Positions 7,552-13,370 of a stretch of 39,786 bases of DNA are shown in pieces (within the stretch, counting starts at the first letter, position 1; each line of letters begins with the position of its first letter). Location of the stretch: IMG/VR virus record IMGVR_UViG_3300037847_005806, positions 1 to 39,786 of that record. One strand, given 5' to 3'. Under the pieces are notes generated by a model. It saw only the letters and a list, made by a program, of their open reading frames with translations, was not told where the DNA came from and did no database searches. A program made the translations under genes and the position numbers. The stretch comes from a virus.

Positions 7552-7914
7552 ATGGGATATAGAAGTAAAGTAATCTTTGGTATCAAAGAAAAGCACCAAG
7601 ATAAATTTAATAAACTGATAAAAAAGGCATGTGAGATGGAGGATAGTGATTATTTTAAAAATAAAGTTAAGATTGTTGAGCCAAAATATACAGATGATAA
7701 GTGGATAGTTTTTGAAGATGATTGGTTAAAATGGTATTGTGAGTATGAAGAGGTTAAATTAATTAATGAAACTATTGATGATTGGTATTGTGAAGATGAA
7801 AATTGTGGTGCATTTATGATTTGTTTAGGTGAAGATGGTTTTAAGCATCAAGAGATTGGTGAGTGGTATGAAGTTGTTATGGAAGAACATAGTTTAAAGT
7901 TAGATTTAAAATAA
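7552..7914 (+). CDS. Phage protein of the 'MGYRSxV' type, unknown function
   Basis: A 120-residue protein beginning MGYRSKVIFGIKEKH, a start seen in small phage proteins of unknown role. It is Trp-, Asp- and Glu-rich (WIVFEDDWLKWYCEYEE) with four Cys. No membrane segment. It lies 6 bp from both neighbours. The N-terminal resemblance is from memory and was not searched. Confidence 0.6.
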   Translation: MGYRSKVIFGIKEKHQDKFNKLIKKACEMEDSDYFKNKVKIVEPKYTDDKWIVFEDDWLKWYCEYEEVKLINETIDDWYCEDENCGAFMICLGEDGFKHQEIGEWYEVVMEEHSLKLDLK

Positions 7915-7920
7915 ATAGTT

Positions 7921-8166
7921 ATGAGATTAAGAGATAGATTAAAATTAAGTGTAATAAAGTTTGCCTACAAGAAGAAAAATGGTGAAGTAAGGTATGCGAT
8001 AGGAACTACAAATTCAGAGTTGTTAGATGTTGTATTTAATATAAAATTAAAAGGGCAGGAAACAGAGCAGGACAATAGGGCAGGAATAACTAATTACTTT
8101 GATGTAGAAAAAAAGGGTTGGCGAAGTTTAAGGGATAATAATTTAATAGAAATAGTAAACGAATAA
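7921..8166 (+). CDS. DUF2693-like small protein (SH3-type barrel family)
   Basis: The 81-residue protein has the order FAYKKKNGEVRYAIGTT, then YFDVEKKGWRSLRDNNLIEI at the C-terminus. This matches the short SH3-like barrel family DUF2693 common in Bacteroidota mobile elements and phages (K/R-rich strand, GT turn, YFD...WRSF...L..I). Function unknown; nucleic-acid or protein binding is plausible for the fold. Confidence 0.6.
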   Translation: MRLRDRLKLSVIKFAYKKKNGEVRYAIGTTNSELLDVVFNIKLKGQETEQDNRAGITNYFDVEKKGWRSLRDNNLIEIVNE

Positions 8167-8170
8167 AATT

Positions 8171-8344
8171 ATGCAAAAAAAGTGGATATTAAACATGGAT
8201 ATATCTTTTGCTTTTAATGGTACAGAAGAAGATGCAAGAGAGAAATTAAAAGAAGATATGCAATTTTTGGAAGATAATGTTTTTACAAGAGATACATTAG
8301 AATATATAATAAATAATAGTGAGATATGCAAAGCAAAAAACTAA
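8171..8344 (+). CDS. Small acidic protein, 57 residues
   Basis: ATG at 8171 is preceded by AAATT like its neighbours and opens MQKKWILNMDISFAFNGTEE, ending ...SEICKAKN. It fills an otherwise empty gap and overlaps the next gene's start by 19 bp. Helix-prone and acidic in the middle (EDAREKLKEDM). No family recognised. Confidence 0.6.
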   Translation: MQKKWILNMDISFAFNGTEEDAREKLKEDMQFLEDNVFTRDTLEYIINNSEICKAKN

Positions 8345-8616
8345 CACACAAAAGAATAAAAGAAATACTAACTGATTTTTGTAGTAAGTGGTTTTATAAT
8401 TCTGTATTTGATGAGGGTTTTATGGAAACAACAGTTGGTTGTGAAGATGAGATGATAGATGATGATAGTGATAGTATGAAGAGATGCTTAATAGGAAACT
8501 ATTTATTGTGGTATGGTTATGATTATGTTTTACAAGATGATGATACATACCCAACACAAGAAGAGTTAATAAATAAATACTTAAATAATGGAAATGACAG
8601 ACAAAAAACAATATAG
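8326..8616 (+). CDS. Acidic small protein, unknown function
   Basis: A 96-residue protein with a basic N-terminus (MQSKKLTHKRIKEIL) and a very acidic middle (CEDEMIDDDSDSM). It overlaps both the upstream gene (19 bp) and the downstream gene (29 bp). No recognised domain. Confidence 0.5.
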   Translation: MQSKKLTHKRIKEILTDFCSKWFYNSVFDEGFMETTVGCEDEMIDDDSDSMKRCLIGNYLLWYGYDYVLQDDDTYPTQEELINKYLNNGNDRQKTI

Positions 8617-8734
8617 AGAAAATTTAATTTTTAATACAAAATATCTAATTAGGGATTTTTTTAATTCAGAAGAATTGAATAATATAAAAGAATTTATAGA
8701 TGAAATAATTGAAATGCAAAAATTAAATGAATAA
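8588..8734 (+). CDS. Very small protein, 48 residues
   Basis: ATG at 8588 (a second in-frame ATG lies at 8594) opens MEMTDKKQYRENLIFNTKYL and the frame runs to TAA at 8734. It is helix-prone with an acidic C-terminal helix (NNIKEFIDEIIEM). It exactly fills the gap between its neighbours. No family recognised. Confidence 0.5.
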   Translation: MEMTDKKQYRENLIFNTKYLIRDFFNSEELNNIKEFIDEIIEMQKLNE

Positions 8735-8738
8735 AGTT

Positions 8739-8990
8739 ATGAGCAAAATATATACAGATAATTCAAAATTTATGGAATATATTGGTATAAGAATAGATGA
8801 GATAGCAACAAGAATAACAGAAGAAAGATTTGGTGAAGAAACATTTGCATACTCAAGTGAGGTAGGGCAAGAAGATACCTTAATGTTTACAGAAAAGGCA
8901 CATGATTTTTATAATGAAGTGTATGATGAGTATGAAACATTAACTAACAATATATTAGGATTGTATTGTAATAACGAATTAAATAAATAA
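8739..8990 (+). CDS. Small acidic protein, unknown function
   Basis: An 83-residue protein (MSKIYTDNSKFMEYIGIRID). An in-frame ATG exists at 8727, but the ATG at 8739 has the AAAGTTATG context repeated before other genes of this operon and avoids overlap. No recognised motif. Confidence 0.55.
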   Translation: MSKIYTDNSKFMEYIGIRIDEIATRITEERFGEETFAYSSEVGQEDTLMFTEKAHDFYNEVYDEYETLTNNILGLYCNNELNK

Positions 8991-8994
8991 TGTT

Positions 8995-9222
8995 ATGAAA
9001 AAGTATTGGATAGAAAAAATAGAATACCCTGATGTTAATTGTATTCCTTATGGTGAAAATAGTTATGATGATAAAGATTTTGCATTACAAGAATTTAAAG
9101 ATTGTGTTAATAGTTTAGATGATGAAACCACTTGTGTTGCTTTATATGAATATGATACTGAATATGATTATGATACAAGAATAAGGATATATGATAATGG
9201 AATAATAACAAATGAAGAATAA
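8995..9222 (+). CDS. Small acidic protein, unknown function
   Basis: A 75-residue protein (MKKYWIEKIEYPDVN...) rich in Asp, Glu and Tyr. It begins 4 bp after the upstream stop with GTTATG. The C-terminal half has alternating YDTEYDYDTRIRIYD, suggesting beta strands. No family recognised. Confidence 0.55.
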   Translation: MKKYWIEKIEYPDVNCIPYGENSYDDKDFALQEFKDCVNSLDDETTCVALYEYDTEYDYDTRIRIYDNGIITNEE

Positions 9223-9226
9223 AGTT

Positions 9227-9469
9227 ATGAGAAACAAAATTAAGTATTGGTTAATAAGAATTTTTAGAGGAAAAAATAAGTCAAAAGATTTTGCAATAGA
9301 TATGCAAATGAAATATATGTATAACAATAAACTTAAATCTGAACTTGAGTGGTATAGAACTTATGGTGAGTATATAAATAGAAACTTCCCTAAAGTAGAT
9401 AGTGAGGCATGTAGTTTTGCAGATGGTGATGAAGAATTATTTGAGGATTCAAGTTTTGGTGATGATTAA
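9227..9469 (+). CDS. Small protein with basic N-terminus and acidic tail
   Basis: An 80-residue protein. The start at 9227 (AAAGTTATG) is preferred over the in-frame ATG at 9212, which overlaps the upstream gene. The N-terminus is basic (MRNKIKYWLIRIFRGKNKSK) and the C-terminus acidic (DGDEELFEDSSFGDD), a charge split that could mean nucleic-acid binding with an autoinhibitory tail; this is speculative. Last gene of the 6598 operon before repeat pair B. Confidence 0.5.
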   Translation: MRNKIKYWLIRIFRGKNKSKDFAIDMQMKYMYNNKLKSELEWYRTYGEYINRNFPKVDSEACSFADGDEELFEDSSFGDD

Positions 9470-9474
9470 AAAGC

Positions 9475-9538
9475 AAAAAAGTCCTGAGGAATTGACTTTA
9501 ATAGACAAAAAAGTCCTGATAATTTTCTTTTAATAACT
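9475..9538 (+). repeat. Repeat pair B: two tandem 32-bp units
   Basis: Units 9475-9506 and 9507-9538 both begin AAAAAAGTCCTGA and end in CTTTAATA or CTTTTAATA. The TCCTG cores start at 9482 and 9514, exactly 32 bp apart. It lies 6 bp after the end of an operon, as pair A does after 5644. Confidence 0.8.
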
Positions 9539-9551
9539 AAAATTTTTATAT

Positions 9552-9626
9552 ATGATTTGGATATGTGTTTTTTTATTCTTCTTTTTTGCGTTAGTAGGCA
9601 TGTTTGATGATGTAAAAAAAAGATAA
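9552..9626 (+). CDS. Possible 24-residue membrane peptide
   Basis: ATG at 9552 opens a short frame to TAA at 9626: a hydrophobic stretch (MIWICVFLFFFFALVG) and a charged tail (DDVKKR), as in single-span micro-proteins. It lies directly after repeat pair B. No promoter or family evidence. Confidence 0.4.
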   Translation: MIWICVFLFFFFALVGMFDDVKKR

Positions 9627-9714
9627 TTAAAATTTGGATTTTTCATAAATTTTATTATAGAGTTAATTTTTGCAATTATACGAAAAATAAATGAGAAAAA
9701 CAAATTTGGTTTGT

Positions 9715-9737
9715 AAGCCCCTGAAAGTCAGGGGTTT
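9715..9737 (+). terminator. Terminator-like hairpin
   Basis: CCCCTGA (9718-9724), loop AAG, TCAGGGG (9728-9734), extendable by A-U and G-U pairs to about 10 bp. The following tract (TTTATAAATTATTTT) is T-rich but broken, so termination may be partial. It separates the 6598 operon from the promoter at 9769. Confidence 0.6.
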
Positions 9738-9768
9738 ATAAATTATTTTAAAAAAAGTTGTAAAAAAA

Positions 9769-9801
9769 TTTGGAAGTTATAAAAACATTGTTTTATATTT
9801 G
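9769..9801 (+). promoter_or_regulatory. Promoter, Bacteroidota type, with a 200-nt leader
   Basis: TTTG (9769-9772), 21 bp, TATATTTG (9794-9801). The first coding ATG is about 200 bp downstream, far longer than the 15-45 bp leaders at most other promoters here. Confidence 0.8.
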
Positions 9802-9804
9802 TAG

Positions 9805-10004
9805 TGTAACGAGTAAGCGATTACATTGATAGTTGAATTTATATTGAGAATAAATAAAACTTGAGTTAGGTTAATAACTAAACAAACGAAGTCAATAGTA
9901 ATGTAAGCCTGAAAGTCTGAACTATCAGAATAATAGTGGTTAGGTTTAACAATAATTGCCGAGCAACCTAAAATTGAATTATATTATTTAACTTAAAAAT
10001 TAAA
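9805..10004 (+). ncRNA. Candidate structured leader RNA
   Basis: Between the promoter and the ATG at 10005 there is no convincing frame but a series of hairpins. These are GTAACG/CG(A)TTAC (9806-9824), ATTTAT/ATAAAT (9837-9855), AGTTA/TAACT (9864-9879), ACTAT/ATAGT (9921-9937) and TTAGGTT/AACCTAA (9940-9971). Long-range pairs GATAGTT (9828-9834) with AACTATC (9920-9926) and TTACATT with AATGTAA compete with these, so a pseudoknot or switch is possible. It does not match a riboswitch class I know. Confidence 0.45.
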
Positions 10005-10214
10005 ATGATGAACACAACAGAAAATTTAAATAAACAAGAATTAATTGAAAAACACATTGAGGATATAGATATTGCCTTTGTAATTGATAGTGCCCTGAAT
10101 GGTGCATTGGAAGAGATAGAGAGACAATTAATAGCCGATAATTGTCCAGATGATATATTTCATATTGTCAAAGATGAAGTCTTTGTAAATAAAATTACAA
10201 TAGATAGAAATTAA
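10005..10214 (+). CDS. Small acidic protein behind the structured leader
   Basis: A 69-residue protein; ATG codons at 10005 and 10008 are both possible starts. It is helix-prone (KQELIEKHIEDIDIAFVIDSALNGALEEIE) and acidic, without membrane segment or known motif. First gene of a three-gene operon (to 10771) driven from 9769. Confidence 0.55.
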   Translation: MMNTTENLNKQELIEKHIEDIDIAFVIDSALNGALEEIERQLIADNCPDDIFHIVKDEVFVNKITIDRN

Positions 10215-10242
10215 AATAATTACTAATTTAAAAATAAACAAA

Positions 10243-10569
10243 ATGAATACAAAATTTAATTATAAAGGAACAGAATTAGAAATTTTAAGACAAAGTGTAT
10301 CAAGAAGAGGAGGGGGGATTGAAATTGATTTATCAAACTTGGGGTTTTATGGTGAGAAAATGAGTGCTTTCCAAAACTATTTAGGAGGGGGCATGTTGGG
10401 TAAAGTTGATAACGATTGTACTTATAGAAATTTTAGAAATGATAAGTTATTGTCTGATGTTGCGTTACATTTAGGTATGTACTTTCACACATTAACAAAT
10501 CCCCCTATTGATGATTGGGGCAATAGAGATTTTTATGATAACCAAAATTTGCCTGTTAGTGCATATTAA
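10243..10569 (+). CDS. Unknown early protein, Gly-rich
   Basis: A 108-residue protein with Gly-rich turns (SRRGGGIEIDLSNLGFYGEK, then YLGGGMLGKV), separated from its neighbours by 28 and 16 bp. No signal peptide or membrane segment. G-runs in this gene (GGAGGGGGGATT, GGAGGGGGC) stand out against the AT-rich surroundings. No family recognised. Confidence 0.55.
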   Translation: MNTKFNYKGTELEILRQSVSRRGGGIEIDLSNLGFYGEKMSAFQNYLGGGMLGKVDNDCTYRNFRNDKLLSDVALHLGMYFHTLTNPPIDDWGNRDFYDNQNLPVSAY

Positions 10570-10585
10570 TTTAATATAGATAGTT

Positions 10586-10771
10586 ATGAGTAAGAATAAA
10601 AAATTAATAGAACTAAACGCAGAACAATTAGATTATTTAATAAGAGTAGTTGAAATTGACATGGAAACTTTGGAGGAGAATATGGAGCATGATGTACTTG
10701 AGGGGGAAGTGCTTGAGTTAAATATGATACAGAATCTGTATAGCAGATTAGTAAGTTTAAATAAAGTTTAA
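10586..10771 (+). CDS. Small acidic helical protein
   Basis: A 61-residue protein (MSKNKKLIELNAEQLDYLIR...) that looks like a two-helix hairpin with acidic faces (METLEENMEHDVLEGEVLEL). It starts 16 bp after the upstream gene, in the AGTTATG context, and closes the operon before hairpins at 10797 and 10911. No family recognised. Confidence 0.55.
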   Translation: MSKNKKLIELNAEQLDYLIRVVEIDMETLEENMEHDVLEGEVLELNMIQNLYSRLVSLNKV

Positions 10772-10796
10772 TTTAAATATAAATTTTTCAAACAAA

Positions 10797-10835
10797 AATA
10801 AGGTGCTTTTTGTTTGTTTGTTGTTGCACCTTATT
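10797..10835. other. Long-stem hairpin in non-coding DNA
   Basis: AATAAGGTGC (10797-10806) pairs perfectly with GCACCTTATT (10826-10835) around a 19-nt T/G-rich loop. On the plus strand it is followed by an A-run, not T, so it is not a plus-strand terminator. On the minus strand it is followed by TTTGTTTG, but no minus-strand gene is near. It may be a 3'-end stabiliser or part of a small RNA. Confidence 0.5.
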
Positions 10836-10910
10836 AAAAAAAAATAACTCTGAAAGCAAATTAATATAAGTATATTATATTATAGAAATCTTAAGTTGTG
10901 TATTTTTTTC

Positions 10911-10944
10911 CCTCCTATTTTTCTCAAGAATAGGGGGTTTTTTT
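10911..10944 (+). terminator. Rho-independent terminator
   Basis: CCTCCTATT (10911-10919) pairs with AATAGGGGG (10929-10937), including one G-U pair, followed by seven T (10938-10944). It ends the 9769 operon. Confidence 0.8.
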
Positions 10945-10948
10945 GTAT

Positions 10949-11012
10949 AAAAAAGTCCTGAGAATTTTCTTTTATAGAGTAAAAAAGTCTTGGGGTTTTT
11001 CTTTTAATAGTT
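10949..11012 (+). repeat. Repeat pair C: two tandem 32-bp units
   Basis: Units 10949-10980 and 10981-11012 start AAAAAAGTC(C/T)TG and end in TTTTCTTTTATAG or TTTTCTTTTAATAG. The cores start at 10956 and 10988, again 32 bp apart. The first unit is the closest to the consensus of all six copies. Confidence 0.8.
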
Positions 11013-11048
11013 ATTTTGGGGCATACCTCTCCCCCTAAAAATTCCACT

Positions 11049-11067
11049 ATTTAGAATTATTCTAAAT
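11049..11067. promoter_or_regulatory. Perfect 9-bp inverted repeat (operator-like)
   Basis: ATTTAGAAT (11049-11057), one T, ATTCTAAAT (11059-11067): a 19-bp palindrome in the non-coding stretch 10772-11232, between repeat pair C and the promoter at 11173. It may bind a dimeric regulator. The remainder of 11068-11172 is AT-rich with nothing I can name. Confidence 0.4.
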
Positions 11068-11172
11068 AATAAAATTTAATCTATCTACTATCAAACGCAA
11101 GAATAATAAAAATATATTAAAATTCAAAATTTTAAAGCAATTATTTTTTTTTAAAAAAAATTATAAAAAAAT

Positions 11173-11203
11173 TTTGTAATTAAAAAAATTCAATTTATAT
11201 TTG
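11173..11203 (+). promoter_or_regulatory. Promoter, Bacteroidota type
   Basis: TTTG (11173-11176), 19 bp, TATATTTG (11196-11203). The surrounding AAAAAATTTTGTAATTAAAA is almost identical at the next promoter (11466). Confidence 0.8.
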
Positions 11204-11232
11204 TGTCATTATTAACAAACAAATTTAAAATT

Positions 11233-11448
11233 ATGCAAATTCAGTATTTTACAGAACAATTTTTTAAAAAAAGATTACCAAAAACATTTGATACAAGTAA
11301 AGCAAAAAACTATTATATAAATAGAGAAAAATTTAAAAACATAATCAAAATATATGAAAATAAAATATGGAACAAAGATTTTAAAAACATGGATGAAAAA
11401 TCAAAAAAAGTTTTATTTGACTTATTGAGGGATATGCTATGGAAATAA
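11233..11448 (+). CDS. Small basic protein, unknown function
   Basis: A 71-residue, strongly Lys-rich protein (MQIQYFTEQFFKKRLPKTFD). The frame is open from a GTG at 11203, but that codon lies in the promoter -7 element, so the ATG at 11233 is taken. No family recognised. It forms a single-gene unit; a second promoter of the same sequence follows 17 bp after its stop. Confidence 0.55.
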   Translation: MQIQYFTEQFFKKRLPKTFDTSKAKNYYINREKFKNIIKIYENKIWNKDFKNMDEKSKKVLFDLLRDMLWK

Positions 11449-11465
11449 AAAAAGTTTAAAAAAAT

Positions 11466-11496
11466 TTTGTAATTAAAAAAAAGATTTATAAATTTG
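11466..11496 (+). promoter_or_regulatory. Promoter, Bacteroidota type
   Basis: TTTG (11466-11469), 19 bp, TAAATTTG (11489-11496). The ATG of the next gene is 30 bp downstream. Confidence 0.75.
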
Positions 11497-11525
11497 AATT
11501 ATTATTAACAATAAAAGCAAACAAA

Positions 11526-11801
11526 ATGAAAGTTAAAAATTTAATTAGTGATAAGGGAAATGTAATTCCAAACCAATTTCAAATAGTAAATAATAATACT
11601 ATTTATTTTCAAAGTTATGAAACAATAATAGCAAAGATAAATAAAAGGACTATGTATTGTGATGAAATTATATTAGATACTCATGCTCTAAACTATAGCC
11701 GAACGACATCAAAATATCTATATAAATTTCTAAATATGAATAGAAAGGAAATAGAAAATTTAATCAAGAAAAAAGAAATAAAATTAAAAAATTTAAATTA
11801 A
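11526..11801 (+). CDS. DUF8033-like small protein
   Basis: The 91-residue protein contains NLISDKGNVIPNQFQI, then IYFQSYETIIAKI, a Leu-Asp strand, and NYSRTTSKYLYKFL. This GN.V.NQF ... FQSY..IIA ... YS.TT.KY...FL order is that of a small domain frequent in phages and Bacteroidota elements (remembered as DUF8033; not searched). Function unknown. Single-gene transcription unit. Confidence 0.55.
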   Translation: MKVKNLISDKGNVIPNQFQIVNNNTIYFQSYETIIAKINKRTMYCDEIILDTHALNYSRTTSKYLYKFLNMNRKEIENLIKKKEIKLKNLN

Positions 11802-11803
11802 AA

Positions 11804-11835
11804 TTTGGTAATTAAAAAAATAGTATTTATATTTG
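11804..11835 (+). promoter_or_regulatory. Promoter, Bacteroidota type, for the ribozyme operon
   Basis: TTTG (11804-11807, in AAATTTGGTAATTAAAA), 20 bp, TATATTTG (11828-11835). It begins only 3 bp after the upstream stop codon. Its transcript contains the 36-residue peptide, the hammerhead ribozyme and two further genes. Confidence 0.8.
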
Positions 11836-11860
11836 TATAAACAAACAAAAATTTAAAGAC

Positions 11861-11971
11861 ATGAAAAAAGCAATAACAATTATTACAACATTATTAAAAA
11901 TTATTCATATAGCAATGGCTCTGACTTTTTTTAGTTGGGTATTATATAACATGATAATAAATATAATATAA
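11861..11971 (+). CDS. 36-residue membrane peptide upstream of the hammerhead ribozyme
   Basis: ATG at 11861 opens MKKAITIITTLLKII, and the frame runs through a hydrophobic segment (AMALTFFSWVLYNMIINII) to TAA ending at 11971. A single membrane helix with a basic N-terminus. It lies 25 bp after a strong promoter, and its stop codon directly abuts stem I of the ribozyme at 11972. Function unknown. Confidence 0.6.
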   Translation: MKKAITIITTLLKIIHIAMALTFFSWVLYNMIINII

Positions 11972-12031
11972 AATATAACTGATGAGTCCTAAAAGGACGA
12001 AACGCATAATTAATTTTATGCGTCTTATATT
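11972..12031 (+). ncRNA. Type I hammerhead ribozyme
   Basis: All parts of a hammerhead are present in order. Stem I 5' strand AATATAA (11972-11978); core CTGATGA (11979-11985); stem II GTCC/GGAC (11986-11989, 11995-11998) with loop TAAAA; core GAA plus A15.1 (11999-12002); stem III CGCATAA/TTATGCG (12003-12009, 12016-12022) with a 6-nt loop; U16.1 and C17 (12023-12024); stem I 3' strand TTATATT (12025-12031). Stem I is the open helix, so the type is I. Predicted self-cleavage is after C12024. It lies between two co-transcribed cistrons. No core residue is missing. The short stem I shows no obvious loop for tertiary contacts, so activity may be modest. Confidence 0.93.
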
Positions 12032-12050
12032 AAACAAACAAATTTAAATT

Positions 12051-12251
12051 ATGAGAAATTTTAAAAACTTTATTAAAAAAATTATATTAGTTGCGTGTCC
12101 TTTGTTGGTGTTGGGTTGTGGTGTTGGGGGCATGGTTTATATTATTGATTCGTTAGGCTTAACCGATAGTATCATATTAATGGGGGCGTGTTGTTTCTTG
12201 CGTGGTGCGTGGCTTATGTTTAGCAATATGAATATAAATATAAAATACTAA
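12051..12251 (+). CDS. Small two-span membrane protein
   Basis: A 66-residue protein with basic N-terminus (MRNFKNFIKK) and two hydrophobic segments (about residues 11-32 and 38-58) containing CGVGG and GACC clusters. A lipobox-like VLGC precedes the cysteine at about residue 23, so a lipoprotein is possible. Its start codon is 27 nt beyond the predicted ribozyme cleavage site, so the cleaved mRNA would carry a short 5'-OH leader. Confidence 0.55.
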   Translation: MRNFKNFIKKIILVACPLLVLGCGVGGMVYIIDSLGLTDSIILMGACCFLRGAWLMFSNMNINIKY

Positions 12252-12255
12252 AGAC

Positions 12256-12459
12256 ATGGAAAAAAATATATTAACATATCAAGAATTTAAAAAAGATAAT
12301 AGAGTTGAATTCTTTAATAAAAAGGTGCTATTTAGAACAAAAGAAAAAACATACTTTTTATTTAGCAAATCAACAAATTATCAACACAATGAACAAAATT
12401 TATATAATTGTTACGAATATATCAAAGAAAATAAAACGCACTTAATACAAAAGGAATAA
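12256..12459 (+). CDS. Small charged protein, unknown function
   Basis: A 67-residue protein (MEKNILTYQEFKKDNRVEFF...) starting 4 bp after the membrane protein stop. It has short strands (KVLFRTKEKTYFLFSK) and a polar C-terminus. Last gene of the early region before the terminator at 12504. No family recognised. Confidence 0.5.
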   Translation: MEKNILTYQEFKKDNRVEFFNKKVLFRTKEKTYFLFSKSTNYQHNEQNLYNCYEYIKENKTHLIQKE

Positions 12460-12503
12460 TAAATTTTTGTTTGTTGCTACTAAAAAAAATAATCTAATTT
12501 TTT

Positions 12504-12531
12504 AAACCTCTATTTTATAGGGGTTTTTTTT
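12504..12531 (+). terminator. Strong rho-independent terminator ending the early region
   Basis: AAACCTCTAT (12504-12513), loop TTT, ATAGGGGTTT (12517-12526, one G-U pair), followed by T through 12531. Confidence 0.85.
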
Positions 12532-12824
12532 ATATATATATATTATATATCCTATTTAACATAATATAAATTATAGGACAATATATATATCTTATCTGTA
12601 TAAGGGGTATATATAGGGGGGGCATATGGTAAGCAATTTATATACATTATACAACACTAATACACTTAATTTAAGCCTATTTTAAAGCGTTCTAATGAAT
12701 TTAAAAAAAATTTGAAATAAAATATATATTCATTTACGAGATGAGGGCTTAGAACTCAGGGGGTCAGATATTTACACTACTTTTTCCTCTTCAAATTATT
12801 ATACACATTGTGTAATATATTTCC
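12532..12824. other. Non-coding region before the terminase genes, candidate packaging site
   Basis: About 290 bp without a credible gene. It holds alternating TA tracts, an inverted pair TCCTAT ... ATAGGA near 12550-12580, G-runs (TATATAGGGGGGGCATATGG near 12610) and ACTCAGGGGGTCAG near 12757. Phages commonly keep pac or cos sites beside the small terminase gene, which follows. No specific site can be proven from sequence alone. Confidence 0.35.
12802..12814. promoter_or_regulatory. Palindrome upstream of the terminase promoter
   Basis: TACACA-T-TGTGTA (12802-12814) is a 13-bp palindrome ending 10 bp before the -33 element of the next promoter, a usual position for an activator or repressor site. 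Confidence 0.45.
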
Positions 12825-12855
12825 TTGACATTTAAGAAGCTTTTACATATTTTTG
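12825..12855 (+). promoter_or_regulatory. Promoter for packaging and tail genes
   Basis: TTGAC starting at 12825, 20 bp spacer after TTG, TATTTTTG (12848-12855), an exact TAnnTTTG match. The palindrome at 12802 lies just upstream. First gene start is 28 bp downstream. Confidence 0.75.
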
Positions 12856-12882
12856 AAAAATAATTATTATGCACTAAATATT

Positions 12883-13338
12883 ATGGATAAAAAACAAGAT
12901 ATTAAATCAGAGATTATTGAAACTGGAACTGATAAAATTCCAACTAAATTTGAGGGTAAAGCTACTAAGTTAGAGGCTCACAAGAGAACTTCTGAGATAG
13001 TTAGATTGGTTTTACAGGGAATTAGATATACTGATATAGTTGAGTATTGTGAGAAGAACTGGGGAATACAAAAGAGACAAGCCTCTATTTATTATAAAAG
13101 GGCTTTGGAGTATTTTAAAGAGCAATTTGATGAAGAGAAGCAATTTGAAGTTGATAAGCACACAATGATGTTATATGATTTATATACTAAGGGTTATAGA
13201 AGTGGTGATTTAAATATTTGTAGATTACTTTTACAGGATATTGCAAAGATGAAAGGAATTAGTATAGATAGGTTAGATTTAACAAGTGGAGGTGATTCAT
13301 TTGTGTTTAATTACACAAAACCTGAAGATGAGAAATAA
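12883..13338 (+). CDS. Probable terminase small subunit
   Basis: A 151-residue, highly charged protein. The frame opens at a TTG (12853) inside the promoter, so the ATG at 12883 is chosen. Residues about 35-75 (KRTSEIVRLVLQGIRYTDIV, then WGIQKRQASIYYKRALEYF) form a helix-turn-helix as in small terminases that recognise phage DNA; the rest is helical and could oligomerise. It lies first in the packaging operon, two genes before the large terminase. Role inferred from position and fold pattern. Confidence 0.65.
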   Translation: MDKKQDIKSEIIETGTDKIPTKFEGKATKLEAHKRTSEIVRLVLQGIRYTDIVEYCEKNWGIQKRQASIYYKRALEYFKEQFDEEKQFEVDKHTMMLYDLYTKGYRSGDLNICRLLLQDIAKMKGISIDRLDLTSGGDSFVFNYTKPEDEK

Positions 13339-13370
13339 ATATAATATTCCCAGTCTCAATAATTTTTTAG

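Noticed and set aside
10797-10835. Plus-strand terminator
   Set aside because: The hairpin is strong but is followed by an A-run, not T; the real terminator is at 10911.
5647-11012. CRISPR-like array from the 32-bp repeats
   Set aside because: The repeats abut without spacers, occur only in pairs and no cas genes exist.
11203-11205. GTG start for the 11233 gene
   Set aside because: It overlaps the promoter -7 element; the in-frame ATG at 11233 is used. The same reasoning applies to the TTG at 12853 and the GTG at 37333.
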